Below are positions 55,068 to 64,000 of a stretch of DNA of 64,000 nt, one piece after another. Below the pieces are notes generated by a model. It did not search any database. It was not told where the DNA came from and saw only the letters and a list, made by a program, of their open reading frames with translations. The DNA is from Desulfuromusa sp. (lineage in GTDB: Bacteria > Desulfobacterota > Desulfuromonadia > Desulfuromonadales > Geopsychrobacteraceae). Location of the stretch: positions 1 through 64,000 of the forward strand of contig JADGDX010000010.1 of NCBI GenBank assembly GCA_016744675.1, read 5' to 3'. Every line of letters begins with the position of its first letter. Positions within the stretch are counted from its first letter, which is position 1. The position numbers and the translations under genes were made by a program.

Positions 55068-55948
55068 CAGAGGTCACCGCTTCCACCACCTGTCGCCGTG
55101 AGTGGAATAATCCTGATCTGACGAATGGCACGCTGATCCCCCTCTTCAATCAGCATATCAAAATCCCCAACTTGAACTTTTTCACCCACGGCAGGAACTC
55201 TGCCGTGCTGCTCAACAACATAGCCGCTCACAGTATCAAATTTTTCCCGAGCAACCTCGATATCAAAATACTCTTCAAACTCCTCAATACTTAAACGACC
55301 GTCGACCAACAATGTTCCATCAGATTGTTCAATAAGCCACTTCTCTTCAAGGTCATATTCGTCTTGAATCTCTCCGACAATTTCTTCAATGAGATCTTCA
55401 ATTGTCACCAAGCCCGACGTCCCGCCATACTCATCAATGACGATAGCAATATGCACACATGCTTCCTGAAACTCTTTAAGCAAAATACGGACATGCTTTG
55501 ATTCGGGAACCAGGTAAGGAGGACGCATAATTTCATCAAAAGACATCTCATCGATGGGACGTCCCCAATGGTGCAGGAGATCTTTGGCGTAGACTAAGCC
55601 GATTATATTATCAATATTATTTCTATAGACGGGAATGCGTGAATGACCCGACTTAAGGATGGCATTAAGAGCATCACTGAAATGGGCATCAGCATCGACA
55701 CAAACCATATCGGTCCGCGGAATCATGATTTCACGAAGAATCGTTTCATCCAACTCCAGAATTGACTGGAGCATGTCCCCCTCTCCTTCATCAATAATTC
55801 CTTGCTGCTCTGAAGCATCAATCAGGTCCTGAAGTTCTTCTTCGCTATTTGCCTGTGGTCGATGGCTTAATCTGCGCACCAACCGTTTCATCCAGCCATC
55901 GCTTTCCTGCGAATGATCGTTATCCACTTCCTTTTTGTTCTCCTTCAT
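55067..55948 (-). CDS. CBS-domain protein, CorC/HlyC family
   Basis: A cytoplasmic protein of about 293 residues without membrane helices. It has two CBS domains (MIPRTDMVCVDADAHFSDAL to EACVHIAIVIDEYGGTSGLVTIEDLIEEIVGEI, quoted in part) and a C-terminal CorC_HlyC domain (DGRLSIEEFEEYF to VQVGDFDMLIEE). It is the usual neighbour of ybeY and lnt. It is linked to magnesium/cobalt handling in enterobacteria. The start at ATG 55948 is 13 bases after the ybeY stop; GTG codons nearby are alternatives, as no clear ribosome binding site is seen. Confidence 0.88.
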   Translation of the reverse strand: MKENKKEVDNDHSQESDGWMKRLVRRLSHRPQANSEEELQDLIDASEQQGIIDEGEGDMLQSILELDETILREIMIPRTDMVCVDADAHFSDALNAILKSGHSRIPVYRNNIDNIIGLVYAKDLLHHWGRPIDEMSFDEIMRPPYLVPESKHVRILLKEFQEACVHIAIVIDEYGGTSGLVTIEDLIEEIVGEIQDEYDLEEKWLIEQSDGTLLVDGRLSIEEFEEYFDIEVAREKFDTVSGYVVEQHGRVPAVGEKVQVGDFDMLIEEGDQRAIRQIRIIPLTATGGGSGDL

Positions 55949-55961
55949 CAAAGTTGAGTTA

Positions 55962-56411
55962 TTATGTAAATTCACGGAGCAAAAGGTCAAAAATTTCCGT
56001 TTCTCTTGCTTCCATCCGCTCCGCTTCGTCTACTGTTCCGCGCTCATGATCATAACCAAGCAAGTGCAGAACACCATGAACGAGAAGGAACCAGAGTTCG
56101 TGTTCAAAAGGAATTCCAGCCTCAATCGCATCGGATGAAGCTCGTTCTGCTGAAATCACAACATCACCGAGAACCAATGGAGACAGCCCCGCTCCTTCAC
56201 CCTCCTGCATCGCAAAAGAAATAACATTCGTAGGGCGATCTCGTTGCAAGTACTCACGGTTGATATCCTGAATCCCGGCATTATCGAGAATCACAATAGA
56301 GAGTTCAGCCTTAGGAAATCCCGAGACGCTTAAGATCCTCTGGGCTATCTTCCGCAGAGGCCGCTTCAGTATTTTGTGGTGGCTCTGACAGTTTTCTATC
56401 TGAATTCGCAC
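55962..56411 (-). CDS. ybeY: Endoribonuclease YbeY
   Basis: A 149-residue metal-dependent RNase that acts in 16S rRNA 3' maturation and ribosome quality control. The zinc motif HGVLHLLGYDHERGT and the substrate-binding RPTNVISFAM are intact. The start is GTG 56411. The N-terminal IQIENCQS is conserved in the family, so translation truly begins inside the end of the upstream 7TM-HD gene, giving an out-of-frame overlap of 101 bases. AGG lies 12 bases before the GTG. Confidence 0.9.
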   Translation of the reverse strand: MRIQIENCQSHHKILKRPLRKIAQRILSVSGFPKAELSIVILDNAGIQDINREYLQRDRPTNVISFAMQEGEGAGLSPLVLGDVVISAERASSDAIEAGIPFEHELWFLLVHGVLHLLGYDHERGTVDEAERMEARETEIFDLLLREFT

Positions 56412-58725
56412 TTTTATTTCTAACCTTTTCTGGCGCTGATACGGACGCTACATCGTCACTCGCAGTTTTGTCCCGCACAATATGTACCGGTTCCGGATAA
56501 TCAACACGATGATGGAAAGAACCGGCCAACACACGATTAAAACTCTTAGCGATCAAATTCAAATCTTTTAGGGTCAGATCGCACTCGTTGAGCTGACCGT
56601 CGATAAAGATATTGTTGATTAACTTCTGAACCATCCCTTGGATTCGTGCTGGGGTTGGGTCAGTCAATGTCCGACTTGCAGCTTCAATAGCATCTGCCAG
56701 CATGATCAGAGCCGCTTCACGGCTTTGCGGCTTAGGACCGTGATAACGATAATCACGCTCATCGACCTGCTGAACTCCTGGATCTGCCTGGTTTTTAGCA
56801 CGATCATAGAAAAACTTAATCAAAGCCGTTCCGTGATGCTGCTGGATAATATCTATCAGTTCAGATCCCAACTTATGCTCACGGGCTAGATCGACCCCAT
56901 CTTTAACGTGAGAAGTCAGAATCAAAGCACTCATTGATGGAGCAAGGGTATCGTGCTTATTTCGTTGCCCGCCCGAATTCTCGATAAAATAAAGAGGCTT
57001 TTTAATCTTTCCGATATCGTGATAATAGGCAGCAACTCGGGTTAACAAGGGGTTTGCATTAACAGCTTCAGCGGCGGCCTCAGCCAGATTACCAACCAGG
57101 ATTGAATGATGATATGTCCCCGGGGCCTCAATCATCAGTTGGCGTAAAATGGGTGAATTCATATTAGCAAGTTCAAGCAACTTAATATCAGTCGTATACT
57201 TGAATGCCGATTCAACCAACGGAACCGTTCCATTAACAATGACAGCACTGCCGAGACCACCGAAGAAACCAAACCCCAGCTTCCAAAGGAGCTGGAGTTC
57301 AAAACTATGGCCGGTAAGAAAATGTATCCCGACGAGCAGCGCCATGTTTGTCAATCCGATCCACACCCCTGCCCGGTAGAGTGTCGTTCTGCGCTGACAA
57401 TGGCGAACACCATGTGCTCCGACCAAACTACCGGCAAGAACATAAATGACCAGCAACAAACTATTTCCAAAGAGGATACCGACAAAAAGAGAGCTACATA
57501 CCGCGAATAAAAAAGCTGTTTCTGAGTTCAGAACAATCCGCACCAGCATGGCGCCAAGGGCAAATGGAATCGCATAAAACAAAATAGCAGAATCAATGTA
57601 GGCAAATGTGTTACCCATTCCAGCAACAACAAAGATTGATATTTTTATCAATAGGAACAACGCCAAAAACACCGATGCAAGAAACAACAAATCGCGTGAA
57701 TCGGGACGAAACTTACTGATATTCTTTTGGCTGAAATAAAATCCGACATAAATGAGCAGCAAGGAACAGATCAACAACCCCGCTGCTGTTTGTAAATTAC
57801 GATTATCAAGGCCAGACTTCCGAATTGCCTGCAGCTTCAGGATCTGGTCAGAGGTGACTTTCTCACCTTCCCGAACAACCATCTCCCCTCTTTTAACCTG
57901 AAATAAAACCGGCGCGACTTGCTCTTGTGCTGCCAACTGACGTTGTTCCGTTTTCAGTTGGTTCACTGTCAGAGTTGGACGCAATTGCTGCTGGACCAAT
58001 TTCAATAAGGTTTGCTGCTGTGCGGATGTTATCCCTGGGATGAGCCATAACTCGCTGGTTGCCCGAAGCAATGCATCGTTCAATCCAATAGCAGGTTCAA
58101 AAGAGTCCAGTACCACTTCTTCGCCCGTGTCAAGGGAAACAACGAGAATCCCCCGAGCCTGATCAGCTTCAAATACTTGTAAATTTGCAATGACCAATCG
58201 TTCAAAAAGTGGCGACAGCAGATCTCCAGTCAAACCAGAGATATTTTGATTTTGAGCCAAATTAAGTAATGGATGAAACTCCTCAACTGTCAGAGGAACA
58301 CCAAAGTCGGACTCAAGCTGCAAGAGAAGCTCTTCCGTGTCAATATTTTCAATATCACCCTGCTGGTGTAACAACCCAAGTCCCTGACGAATCCTTTCTA
58401 CAGCCTGTGTGCCAGCGGAGGCATCTAGGTCGTAGATAGTAGGGGACGAATTGACAGCTTCATCGCGCTTTGCATTGGTTAGCAACACATCTTCAACCAA
58501 AAGATCGCGCGGAGACTTAATATCCCTGGTTGCAATATCGCCGGGAGAATAATGCCCAGGAACAAGCCCCCCTTTGGGAATAATAATCAGAGTCAAGAGC
58601 ATTGCAACAAGGATGAGAAGCCACCCACCAAGGCGTGGTTGTTGCTGATTACGTAGATCCTGAACGCCATGACTTAAAATCGCGCTACGCTTTTGCAATA
58701 ATTTATTTTTTTCTTCTTTAGTCAT
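56311..58725 (-). CDS. 7TM-HD family phosphohydrolase (PgpH-like)
   Basis: An 804-residue membrane protein. One N-terminal helix (about 33-52) precedes a periplasmic 7TMR-HDED domain (about 60-310). Seven membrane helices (about 313-520) and a cytoplasmic HD domain follow, with HHSILVGNLAEAAAEAV, YYHDIGKIKKPLYF and IIQQHHGTALIKFFY. Related PgpH of Listeria degrades c-di-AMP, but nucleotide specificity here is not known. The C-terminal about 60 residues are polar and repetitive in Ser, Glu and Pro, and are encoded over the ybeY start. It is 23 bases after phoH. Confidence 0.9.
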   Translation of the reverse strand: MTKEEKNKLLQKRSAILSHGVQDLRNQQQPRLGGWLLILVAMLLTLIIIPKGGLVPGHYSPGDIATRDIKSPRDLLVEDVLLTNAKRDEAVNSSPTIYDLDASAGTQAVERIRQGLGLLHQQGDIENIDTEELLLQLESDFGVPLTVEEFHPLLNLAQNQNISGLTGDLLSPLFERLVIANLQVFEADQARGILVVSLDTGEEVVLDSFEPAIGLNDALLRATSELWLIPGITSAQQQTLLKLVQQQLRPTLTVNQLKTEQRQLAAQEQVAPVLFQVKRGEMVVREGEKVTSDQILKLQAIRKSGLDNRNLQTAAGLLICSLLLIYVGFYFSQKNISKFRPDSRDLLFLASVFLALFLLIKISIFVVAGMGNTFAYIDSAILFYAIPFALGAMLVRIVLNSETAFLFAVCSSLFVGILFGNSLLLVIYVLAGSLVGAHGVRHCQRRTTLYRAGVWIGLTNMALLVGIHFLTGHSFELQLLWKLGFGFFGGLGSAVIVNGTVPLVESAFKYTTDIKLLELANMNSPILRQLMIEAPGTYHHSILVGNLAEAAAEAVNANPLLTRVAAYYHDIGKIKKPLYFIENSGGQRNKHDTLAPSMSALILTSHVKDGVDLAREHKLGSELIDIIQQHHGTALIKFFYDRAKNQADPGVQQVDERDYRYHGPKPQSREAALIMLADAIEAASRTLTDPTPARIQGMVQKLINNIFIDGQLNECDLTLKDLNLIAKSFNRVLAGSFHHRVDYPEPVHIVRDKTASDDVASVSAPEKVRNKSANSDRKLSEPPQNTEAASAEDSPEDLKRLGIS

Positions 58726-58748
58726 ATATCCTCAACATCACCAGACAA

Positions 58749-59732
58749 TTACGTCGTGGAGCGTTTCTCTTCTATTTTCTGACTATCCGCCTGCTGATAG
58801 GCCCGCACAATCGCCTGAACGATCGGATGGCGAACGACGTCGACATCACTAAAATGGGTAAAAGCGATCCCCGGAACCCCATACAAAACATCGATGGCAT
58901 GCAGCAGCCCTGACTGGCTATTGTGGGGCAAGTCAATCTGAGTGACATCACCTGTAATAACTGCCCGGCTACCAAAACCAAGTCGAGTCAAAAACATTTT
59001 CATTTGCTCAGTCGTTGTATTTTGTGCTTCATCCAAAATAACGAAAGCATCATTCAGAGTACGCCCCCGCATAAATGCTAACGGTGCAACTTCAACCACC
59101 CCCGTCTCCAAAAATGTCTGAACCTTTTCCATATCAAGCATATCGTAGAGAGCATCATAGAGTGGTCGCAAGTAGGGATTCACCTTTTCTGCCAGATCAC
59201 CGGGCAGAAAACCAAGTTTTTCACCCGCTTCGACTGCCGGACGCACCAACATGATTCGGCTGACTTCTTTTCGCATCAAAGCCGCAACTCCCATCGCCAT
59301 CGCCAAATAAGTTTTCCCTGTCCCGGCAGGGCCAACCCCAAAGACAACATGGTTTTCACGGATATGATCAATATAATTTTTCTGCGCTAAACTTTTAGGG
59401 GCGATAAGCTTATTGCGAGCGGAAATAAAAACCGTATCACAAAAGATATCTCTTAAAGACGTTGTCGAATCGGAGGAAAGAATGCGGAGAGCATAATCAA
59501 TATCTACGGGATAAAGAGGAACCCCTTCCTGCAACAGGAAGCAAAGTTCCTCGAGCAGGCGATACCCAACATGCACTTGAGCCGCATCACCTGACAGGTG
59601 AATAACGGTTCCCTGGCTACCAAGGCGAATGCCAAGTTTTTTCTCTACCAGTTTTAGATGCTTGTTCTGCTGACCGAACAGTTGTGCAGCCAAAGCCGCA
59701 TCAGCAACATCAAAATGTTTGCTGGAGCTCAT
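58749..59732 (-). CDS. PhoH family ATPase
   Basis: A 327-residue P-loop protein with GVGPAGTGKTYLAMAMG (Walker A) and FVILDEAQNTT (Walker B), plus the ITGDVTQIDL segment typical of PhoH/YbeZ. An N-terminal KH-like RNA-binding region is plausible (KLGIRLGSQGTVIHLSGDA). It is the YbeZ partner of YbeY, and the two genes lie in one block here (phoH, 7TM-HD, ybeY, corC-like, lnt). It is the first gene of the leftward block. Confidence 0.93.
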   Translation of the reverse strand: MSSSKHFDVADAALAAQLFGQQNKHLKLVEKKLGIRLGSQGTVIHLSGDAAQVHVGYRLLEELCFLLQEGVPLYPVDIDYALRILSSDSTTSLRDIFCDTVFISARNKLIAPKSLAQKNYIDHIRENHVVFGVGPAGTGKTYLAMAMGVAALMRKEVSRIMLVRPAVEAGEKLGFLPGDLAEKVNPYLRPLYDALYDMLDMEKVQTFLETGVVEVAPLAFMRGRTLNDAFVILDEAQNTTTEQMKMFLTRLGFGSRAVITGDVTQIDLPHNSQSGLLHAIDVLYGVPGIAFTHFSDVDVVRHPIVQAIVRAYQQADSQKIEEKRSTT

Positions 59733-60024
59733 ACGCAGATTTTTGCTGAAGGTTTAGTTTTTTCACGTCGCAGAATTTAGCATCAAAATAGGACAAATGC
59801 AATACAGCCCCTCTCTTGCCCATTTACCCAAGCGAACTCAGATAAAGCCCAACCATACAAAAGAAAAAGCAATCGGCCGTAATTTAAAAGAAACTGGAAA
59901 ATAAGCCACAATGCTGACCTTCTAAAAACAAACCAAAGAGACAACAAAGGCAGACTTTTTTAGTCTGTATCTGTTATGCTTAGCAGCATTTCTACCCTTA
60001 TCAATTTTTTATTCTGGGGGACAT
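59733..60024. other. Intergenic region between divergent phoH and HEAT-like genes
   Basis: 292 bases. It holds a short inverted repeat near 59953-59967 (AGACT/AGTCT around a T run), but no gene or RNA that I can support. It should carry promoters for both directions. Confidence 0.4.
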
Positions 60025-62202
60025 GTGAGTCAGAATGTGACCGACAATACGACGACCGATCTGGACAAGCCGCTACTGACAACGTTTTTGTATGAACTGA
60101 ACATCTCGCGACGAAAATTAACCCTCTACCCCCCTGAGCATCCTCAGATCGCTGCCAGCGTCACCAAAACCCTAGATATCCTCAAGGAACTCTTTCACTC
60201 GTCTCCAGTCATCACCTTGGGGATTTCCCCTGATGCTCTCTATTATGAACAACTGTGGCTCGACAAAGAAGATTCAACAAATCAGCAATTTGCTCAATTT
60301 TTCTCTGCACTGGGAATTGCATCCATCAGTTTCCACAATGGTTTAACTGGGGAAGAACTGATCCGCTTCAATCAATTACTCCGTTCCGATAGAGAGACTA
60401 TCGTGTCATTTGGGGGATTCGACAATTTACTTGAGCAACAGCAGATCAAACATATCTCTATTATCTTGATTGACTATGATGCCTTCCAGTCCAGCTCAAA
60501 CCTTACAGGGCAGAATCCAGCTGAAGAAGGATTATTGTGGGAAGACTTTATTCACGGTCTTCACAATGGAATTATTGACTTTGGTGGTCAAGAGGGATCT
60601 TTCGACTTAAGCGTTGTTGCAGACATTTTCAATCGAAAACTTATTGGCAACGAGAATGATCGCGAGCAATCAGCTCAGTCAATCAGCCTGTTCATCAAAA
60701 ACAGTCTTCGAACAAGTAAAGAGCAAAAGCAAACACACAACGATCAAAAACTAGCTTCTCTTCTCGAGCACTTATCCCCAGAAGCGCAGCAAGAATTTTT
60801 AAAAAGTGCCTTTCAGACCCTCGAACAACACCGAGACCAGGCCCCCGACATTCTGCAGAAGATCCCTCATCACTTGCTTAAAGATACAATTGCCGGAAAA
60901 GATCGCAAGGAACTGAATATCTCTTCTCGATTGTTCGGCTTAATCAACAACCTAGCACAAGGTTCCGTCCCGACATTTCATCACAATATTAAAACCAAAA
61001 CGACCCCGCTTTCGGAAGATATCGTACGAGCTCGTCTGGATGTCTTGTTCTGTGAAGAGCGGCAAGATTTATACATGCCCGACAGTTACCAGGCCGCGTT
61101 GTTTAATATCCTTGGCGACAACGTCATTGGCAAAATTCCTGAGGATGAGAAACAGAAACTTAAAGCGCAGATTGAAGATCAAGGGGCTGAGCAAAACTGT
61201 GCGGCAATCATCTTTGAAATTTTACAGACACAATTTGACCCAGCTCAGGAAGAATCAATTCAACAGAACCTGATTGATTTGTCTCGATTCTTCCTCGATA
61301 CGGGGGATTTTATTTATCTACGAGACATTCACATCCATTGGTCAACATACTTATTTAGTGGCAACTCCTCGGCCAGTATTTTTGATGAAAAAGTTTTGTC
61401 CAATCATGCCCAAACCACGTTCATGGCGGAAGTTCTAGATGGCATTGATCTCTGGGGAGAAGAGAAGGCTCAGGATATTGCTAACTACATTATCGCTGTC
61501 GGAGAACCCTATTGCGAACCAGTGATTGAGTATCTTGGCCTTGCTCCCAAATGGTCGGAACGACAACTTTGGATGGACGTTCTAGAAGGAATTGGCGGTG
61601 ATGCTCAACAGGTGATCATACGGTCTCTCAAAGATGAAAGATGGTTTTTGGTACGAAATCTTCTCATTGTCCTTGGAAAGGATCTTGCTCCAACCAATGT
61701 CAAAGAAATTTTCCATCTCACCGAACACCCCCACCCCAAGGTTCGGCTTGAAGTGATGCGTATCCTGTTTTCGTGTAACCCAGCAACAGCAAACCGGCAA
61801 CTACTCAAAGAGTTACTCAATGAAGATCCTGAAGCCCAATTATCGGCCATACAAATTGCCGATCTCAGTCGTGATCCGAGAGTTCTTGAAATCCTGCACA
61901 AAAAGCTTAGCGCTGCACCTAATAACGATATAAACCTAGAGATACAGAAAGAGATAACTCGCACTTTGACACGCATTGGTCACAAAGAGAGCCTTCCTGC
62001 TCTACGTCGAATCCTACACAAGCAAGGATTACTTGTATCGCGCAGGACAAAACAATTGCATGTAGAAATTCTACAAAACTTAGCCTTATTTCCGGGGGCT
62101 TCCGCGGATAAGCTTCTCAATGAACTTACCAATGGAAAACATAAACAACTGGCAAACCAAGCAATCAGACAACGGCAGGAATTTTCAGGGGCCAGACAAT
62201 GA
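60025..62202 (+). CDS. HEAT-repeat-like protein paired with an HD-GYP protein
   Basis: A 725-residue cytoplasmic protein I cannot name. Residues 15-125 form a module (LYPPEHPQI, VITLGISPDALYYE, LGIASISFHNGLTGEEL) that recurs at the N-terminus of the next protein. Residues about 480-725 are alpha-helical repeats of HEAT type (VIRSLKDERWFLVRNLLIVLG, HPHPKVRLEVMRILF, DPEAQLSAIQIADLSRDPRVLEI, quoted in part). The start is GTG 60025 with GGGGGACAT before it. The stop overlaps the next ATG (ATGA). It may be a scaffold or regulator for the HD-GYP protein (inference). Confidence 0.7.
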   Translation: MSQNVTDNTTTDLDKPLLTTFLYELNISRRKLTLYPPEHPQIAASVTKTLDILKELFHSSPVITLGISPDALYYEQLWLDKEDSTNQQFAQFFSALGIASISFHNGLTGEELIRFNQLLRSDRETIVSFGGFDNLLEQQQIKHISIILIDYDAFQSSSNLTGQNPAEEGLLWEDFIHGLHNGIIDFGGQEGSFDLSVVADIFNRKLIGNENDREQSAQSISLFIKNSLRTSKEQKQTHNDQKLASLLEHLSPEAQQEFLKSAFQTLEQHRDQAPDILQKIPHHLLKDTIAGKDRKELNISSRLFGLINNLAQGSVPTFHHNIKTKTTPLSEDIVRARLDVLFCEERQDLYMPDSYQAALFNILGDNVIGKIPEDEKQKLKAQIEDQGAEQNCAAIIFEILQTQFDPAQEESIQQNLIDLSRFFLDTGDFIYLRDIHIHWSTYLFSGNSSASIFDEKVLSNHAQTTFMAEVLDGIDLWGEEKAQDIANYIIAVGEPYCEPVIEYLGLAPKWSERQLWMDVLEGIGGDAQQVIIRSLKDERWFLVRNLLIVLGKDLAPTNVKEIFHLTEHPHPKVRLEVMRILFSCNPATANRQLLKELLNEDPEAQLSAIQIADLSRDPRVLEILHKKLSAAPNNDINLEIQKEITRTLTRIGHKESLPALRRILHKQGLLVSRRTKQLHVEILQNLALFPGASADKLLNELTNGKHKQLANQAIRQRQEFSGARQ

Positions 62203-63353
62203 TCAATACTCAGGATAAACACCTCCAAAAAATGATTAGACTGCTCACCACTGCAGCCGCCAATTCCGCTCTGTATAACCCCGAACATCGTCAGGTGTTG
62301 CGCCTCAACAAACAGGCACTTAACGAGCTCCAACAACTTTTCAATCTTCATGGCAATGTCACCCTAAAAGTTATTGATGAGAAACTCATTTTTTCAAACC
62401 AACCGGTCGAGAACAATCTAGCCGTGGAACGACTACTAGATGCTCTAGCAAAGAATGGTATCAGTCATTTACAGATAGATCCCGGAGTCTATGCAGAAGA
62501 ACTTCTCGGTCTCATCAACATTCTCAGCAAATCACCAGACAAGCAGATTGACATTAAAAACAGCGAGAATATTCACTACGGACAGATCGAAATTCGTTAT
62601 AAAGATGCTGGGTCAAAACAGTTTTCAGGGCTTGATCTCGCAGAGATTGCAGATTATGAAGCTGACCGCTTCATGGATATCTACCAGAGTGTCCGCAATA
62701 AACAAAAACTGGAAATGTCAGGAATCAACGAAATTGTTGATGGCTTTGTCAATGCATTCAACAGCCAAAGTGATGCATTTATGGCTATTGCCCCGCTACG
62801 CTCCATGGATGAATACACCTATACTCACTCAACCAATATTTGCATGCTCAATTTAGCCCAAGCCAAAGTTCTTGGGATTGAAGGGCAGTTGCTCAACGAT
62901 ATCGGGATTGCGGCTATGCTACATGATGTCGGAAAAATGTTCATCTCTCCAGAAATCTTAAGCAAATCAGGGCAATTGGATCAGAAAGAGTGGGAAATAA
63001 TGCAACAACATCCCCGCCTTGGAGCCGAATACCTACTCAACACACCAGGAGTCCCACGTTTAGCCGTCGTTACTGCCTTCGAACACCATATGCGTTACGA
63101 TAAAGCCGGGTACCCACAAACATCACGGCCATGGAAGCAACATATCTGTTCTCATATCACAGCGATTTCTGACACCTATGATGCAATGAGGACTCACCGA
63201 GCCTATGAGGAATCCTTGGAAATAGAGCAGATTATCTCTGTCATGCTTGATCTTGCGGGAAATAAACTCCACCCCCAGCTAACCTATAGCTTTCTTCAAG
63301 TTCTCAGCGAATTAGATAAAAAAAACGAGCCCAGTAACTATACAACGCTATAA
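62199..63353 (+). CDS. HD-GYP domain phosphodiesterase
   Basis: A 384-residue protein. The N-terminal module (about 8-115: SALYNPEHRQVLR to GLINILSKS) resembles that of the preceding protein. The C-terminal HD-GYP domain has HDVGK (242-246), the QQHPRLGAEYLL histidine and HHMRYDKAGYP (296-306), so the metal-binding and GYP motifs are complete and hydrolysis of c-di-GMP or a related cyclic dinucleotide is plausible. There is no REC domain, so the N-terminal module may sense a signal. It is translationally coupled to the gene before it. Confidence 0.9.
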   Translation: MINTQDKHLQKMIRLLTTAAANSALYNPEHRQVLRLNKQALNELQQLFNLHGNVTLKVIDEKLIFSNQPVENNLAVERLLDALAKNGISHLQIDPGVYAEELLGLINILSKSPDKQIDIKNSENIHYGQIEIRYKDAGSKQFSGLDLAEIADYEADRFMDIYQSVRNKQKLEMSGINEIVDGFVNAFNSQSDAFMAIAPLRSMDEYTYTHSTNICMLNLAQAKVLGIEGQLLNDIGIAAMLHDVGKMFISPEILSKSGQLDQKEWEIMQQHPRLGAEYLLNTPGVPRLAVVTAFEHHMRYDKAGYPQTSRPWKQHICSHITAISDTYDAMRTHRAYEESLEIEQIISVMLDLAGNKLHPQLTYSFLQVLSELDKKNEPSNYTTL

Positions 63354-63452
63354 ATCAGATGCTATACAGTCGCAAACTTTATAAAATTTCATCATTTTTC
63401 TTAGCAATGACGGGGATAAATCTGTCTTATAACCGCTCCAAAAGGACAACCA

Positions 63453-64000
63453 ATGAGTGAAGACACAAAAAAAATCATCTATTCGATGATGCGAGTCAGT
63501 AAAAGCTACAACAAACAGCCAATTATTAAAGATATCTCCCTCTCCTATTTCTACGGAGCTAAAATTGGGGTTCTTGGCCTAAATGGATCAGGAAAATCAA
63601 CTCTCTTGCGCATCATGGCCGGAGTCGACAAGGAGTTTAACGGTGAAGCAACCCTCTCTGACGGTTACAGTGTCGGCTACCTAGAGCAAGAACCGCAACT
63701 CGATGATAATAAAACGGTGCGCGAAACAGTGAAAGAAGGGGCGCAAGAAATTGTTGACCTTTTGGCTGAATTTGAAGAAATCAACAATGCGTTTGCCGAT
63801 CCAGATTGTGATATGGATAAGCTTCTGGCAAGACAAGCTGAAGTGCAAGACAAGCTGGATGCCGCCGATGCTTGGGAACTCGATTCGCGCCTGGAACTGG
63901 CTGAAGAAGCTTTACGTTGCCCACCACCCGAGACCTCCATCAAAGTTCTTTCTGGAGGGGAAAAACGCCGGGTTGCCTTATGCCGACTCCTTTTACAAAA
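63453..64000 (+). CDS. ettA: ABC-F translation factor EttA (partial)
   Basis: A rightward gene cut by the window end after 182 codons. The first ATP-binding domain shows Walker A GLNGSGKSTLL, VGYLEQEPQLD (Q-loop region) and signature LSGGEKRRVALCRLLL. The opening MSEDTKKIIYSMMRVSKSYN resembles EttA (energy-dependent translational throttle), which binds the ribosomal E site. There is no membrane domain. AAAGGA lies 8 bases before ATG 63453. Confidence 0.88.
   Translation, partial: MSEDTKKIIYSMMRVSKSYNKQPIIKDISLSYFYGAKIGVLGLNGSGKSTLLRIMAGVDKEFNGEATLSDGYSVGYLEQEPQLDDNKTVRETVKEGAQEIVDLLAEFEEINNAFADPDCDMDKLLARQAEVQDKLDAADAWELDSRLELAEEALRCPPPETSIKVLSGGEKRRVALCRLLLQ

Noticed and set aside
63677..63943. 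Serine-rich 88-codon frame on the minus strand
   Set aside because: It is the antisense of the EttA gene; the serine richness comes from antisense of glutamate/alanine-rich coding sequence.

Overview
The window looks like chromosomal sequence of an anaerobic, Gram-negative bacterium of the Desulfuromonadia/Geobacter–Pelobacter type (an inference). Grounds: a complete Kdo/Lpt outer-membrane block beside rpoN, hpf, ptsN, hprK and rapZ; a mannose-type PTS with HPr kinase; many c-di-GMP proteins (PilZ, GGDEF-EAL, HD-GYP, HDOD); and several radical SAM enzymes. Gene density is high. I saw no tRNA, rRNA, CRISPR array, insertion sequence or phage gene.

Layout. 1-109 is the start of an unidentified leftward gene. 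443-6378 is an accessory block: a fused pair of glycosyltransferase domains of the arsenosugar-associated families, a DUF3047 protein, a GST-like protein, and, converging on them, a 1021-residue protein joining a radical SAM domain, an ArsM-like arsenite methyltransferase domain and a cysteine-rich DUF5714-like domain. 6529-9193 holds divergent fba and gap. 9489-15254 holds a degenerate hemerythrin-like protein, rpsU, an RlmL-like rRNA methyltransferase, a PilZ protein, a J-domain/GspE_N-like protein, rdgC and a GH114-like lipoprotein. 15339-17187 holds an InhA-like protein and an orphan trpB with a strong promoter abutting a TrpR-operator-like dyad.

17376-23464 is a leftward cluster of an aminotransferase, a GntR regulator, a KamA-type radical SAM aminomutase and two glutamine synthetase paralogues. 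It is a candidate beta-amino-acid (beta-glutamate/beta-glutamine) pathway. 24065-27338 is the clpS-clpA-aat N-degron operon. 27461-36523 runs rightward: a small membrane protein, an SH3-coiled-coil anchor protein, a HipA/YjjJ-like protein that lacks two expected catalytic aspartates, two response regulators (REC-HDOD and REC-PAS-GGDEF-EAL), ppiB, and the agmatine-to-putrescine pair aguA-aguB.

36594-59732 is about 23 kb of leftward, mostly overlapping or tightly spaced genes: phoH, a 7TM-HD hydrolase, ybeY, corC-like, lnt, kdsB, pyrG, kdsA, kdsD, kdsC, lptC, lptA, lptB, rpoN, hpf, ptsN, hprK, rapZ, EIIA, EIIB, EIIC, EIID, ptsH, ptsI and metK. It couples LPS core and transport, sigma-54, ribosome hibernation and a PTS with both catabolite (HPr Ser46) and nitrogen (PtsN) regulatory branches. 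60025-63353 is a translationally coupled HEAT-like/HD-GYP pair that appear to share an N-terminal module, and the window ends inside an EttA-type ABC-F gene.

The most interesting candidates are the radical SAM-ArsM-DUF5714 fusion with its glycosyltransferase neighbours, the aminomutase/glutamine synthetase cluster, the probable HipA-like pseudokinase, and the trpB promoter-operator arrangement.
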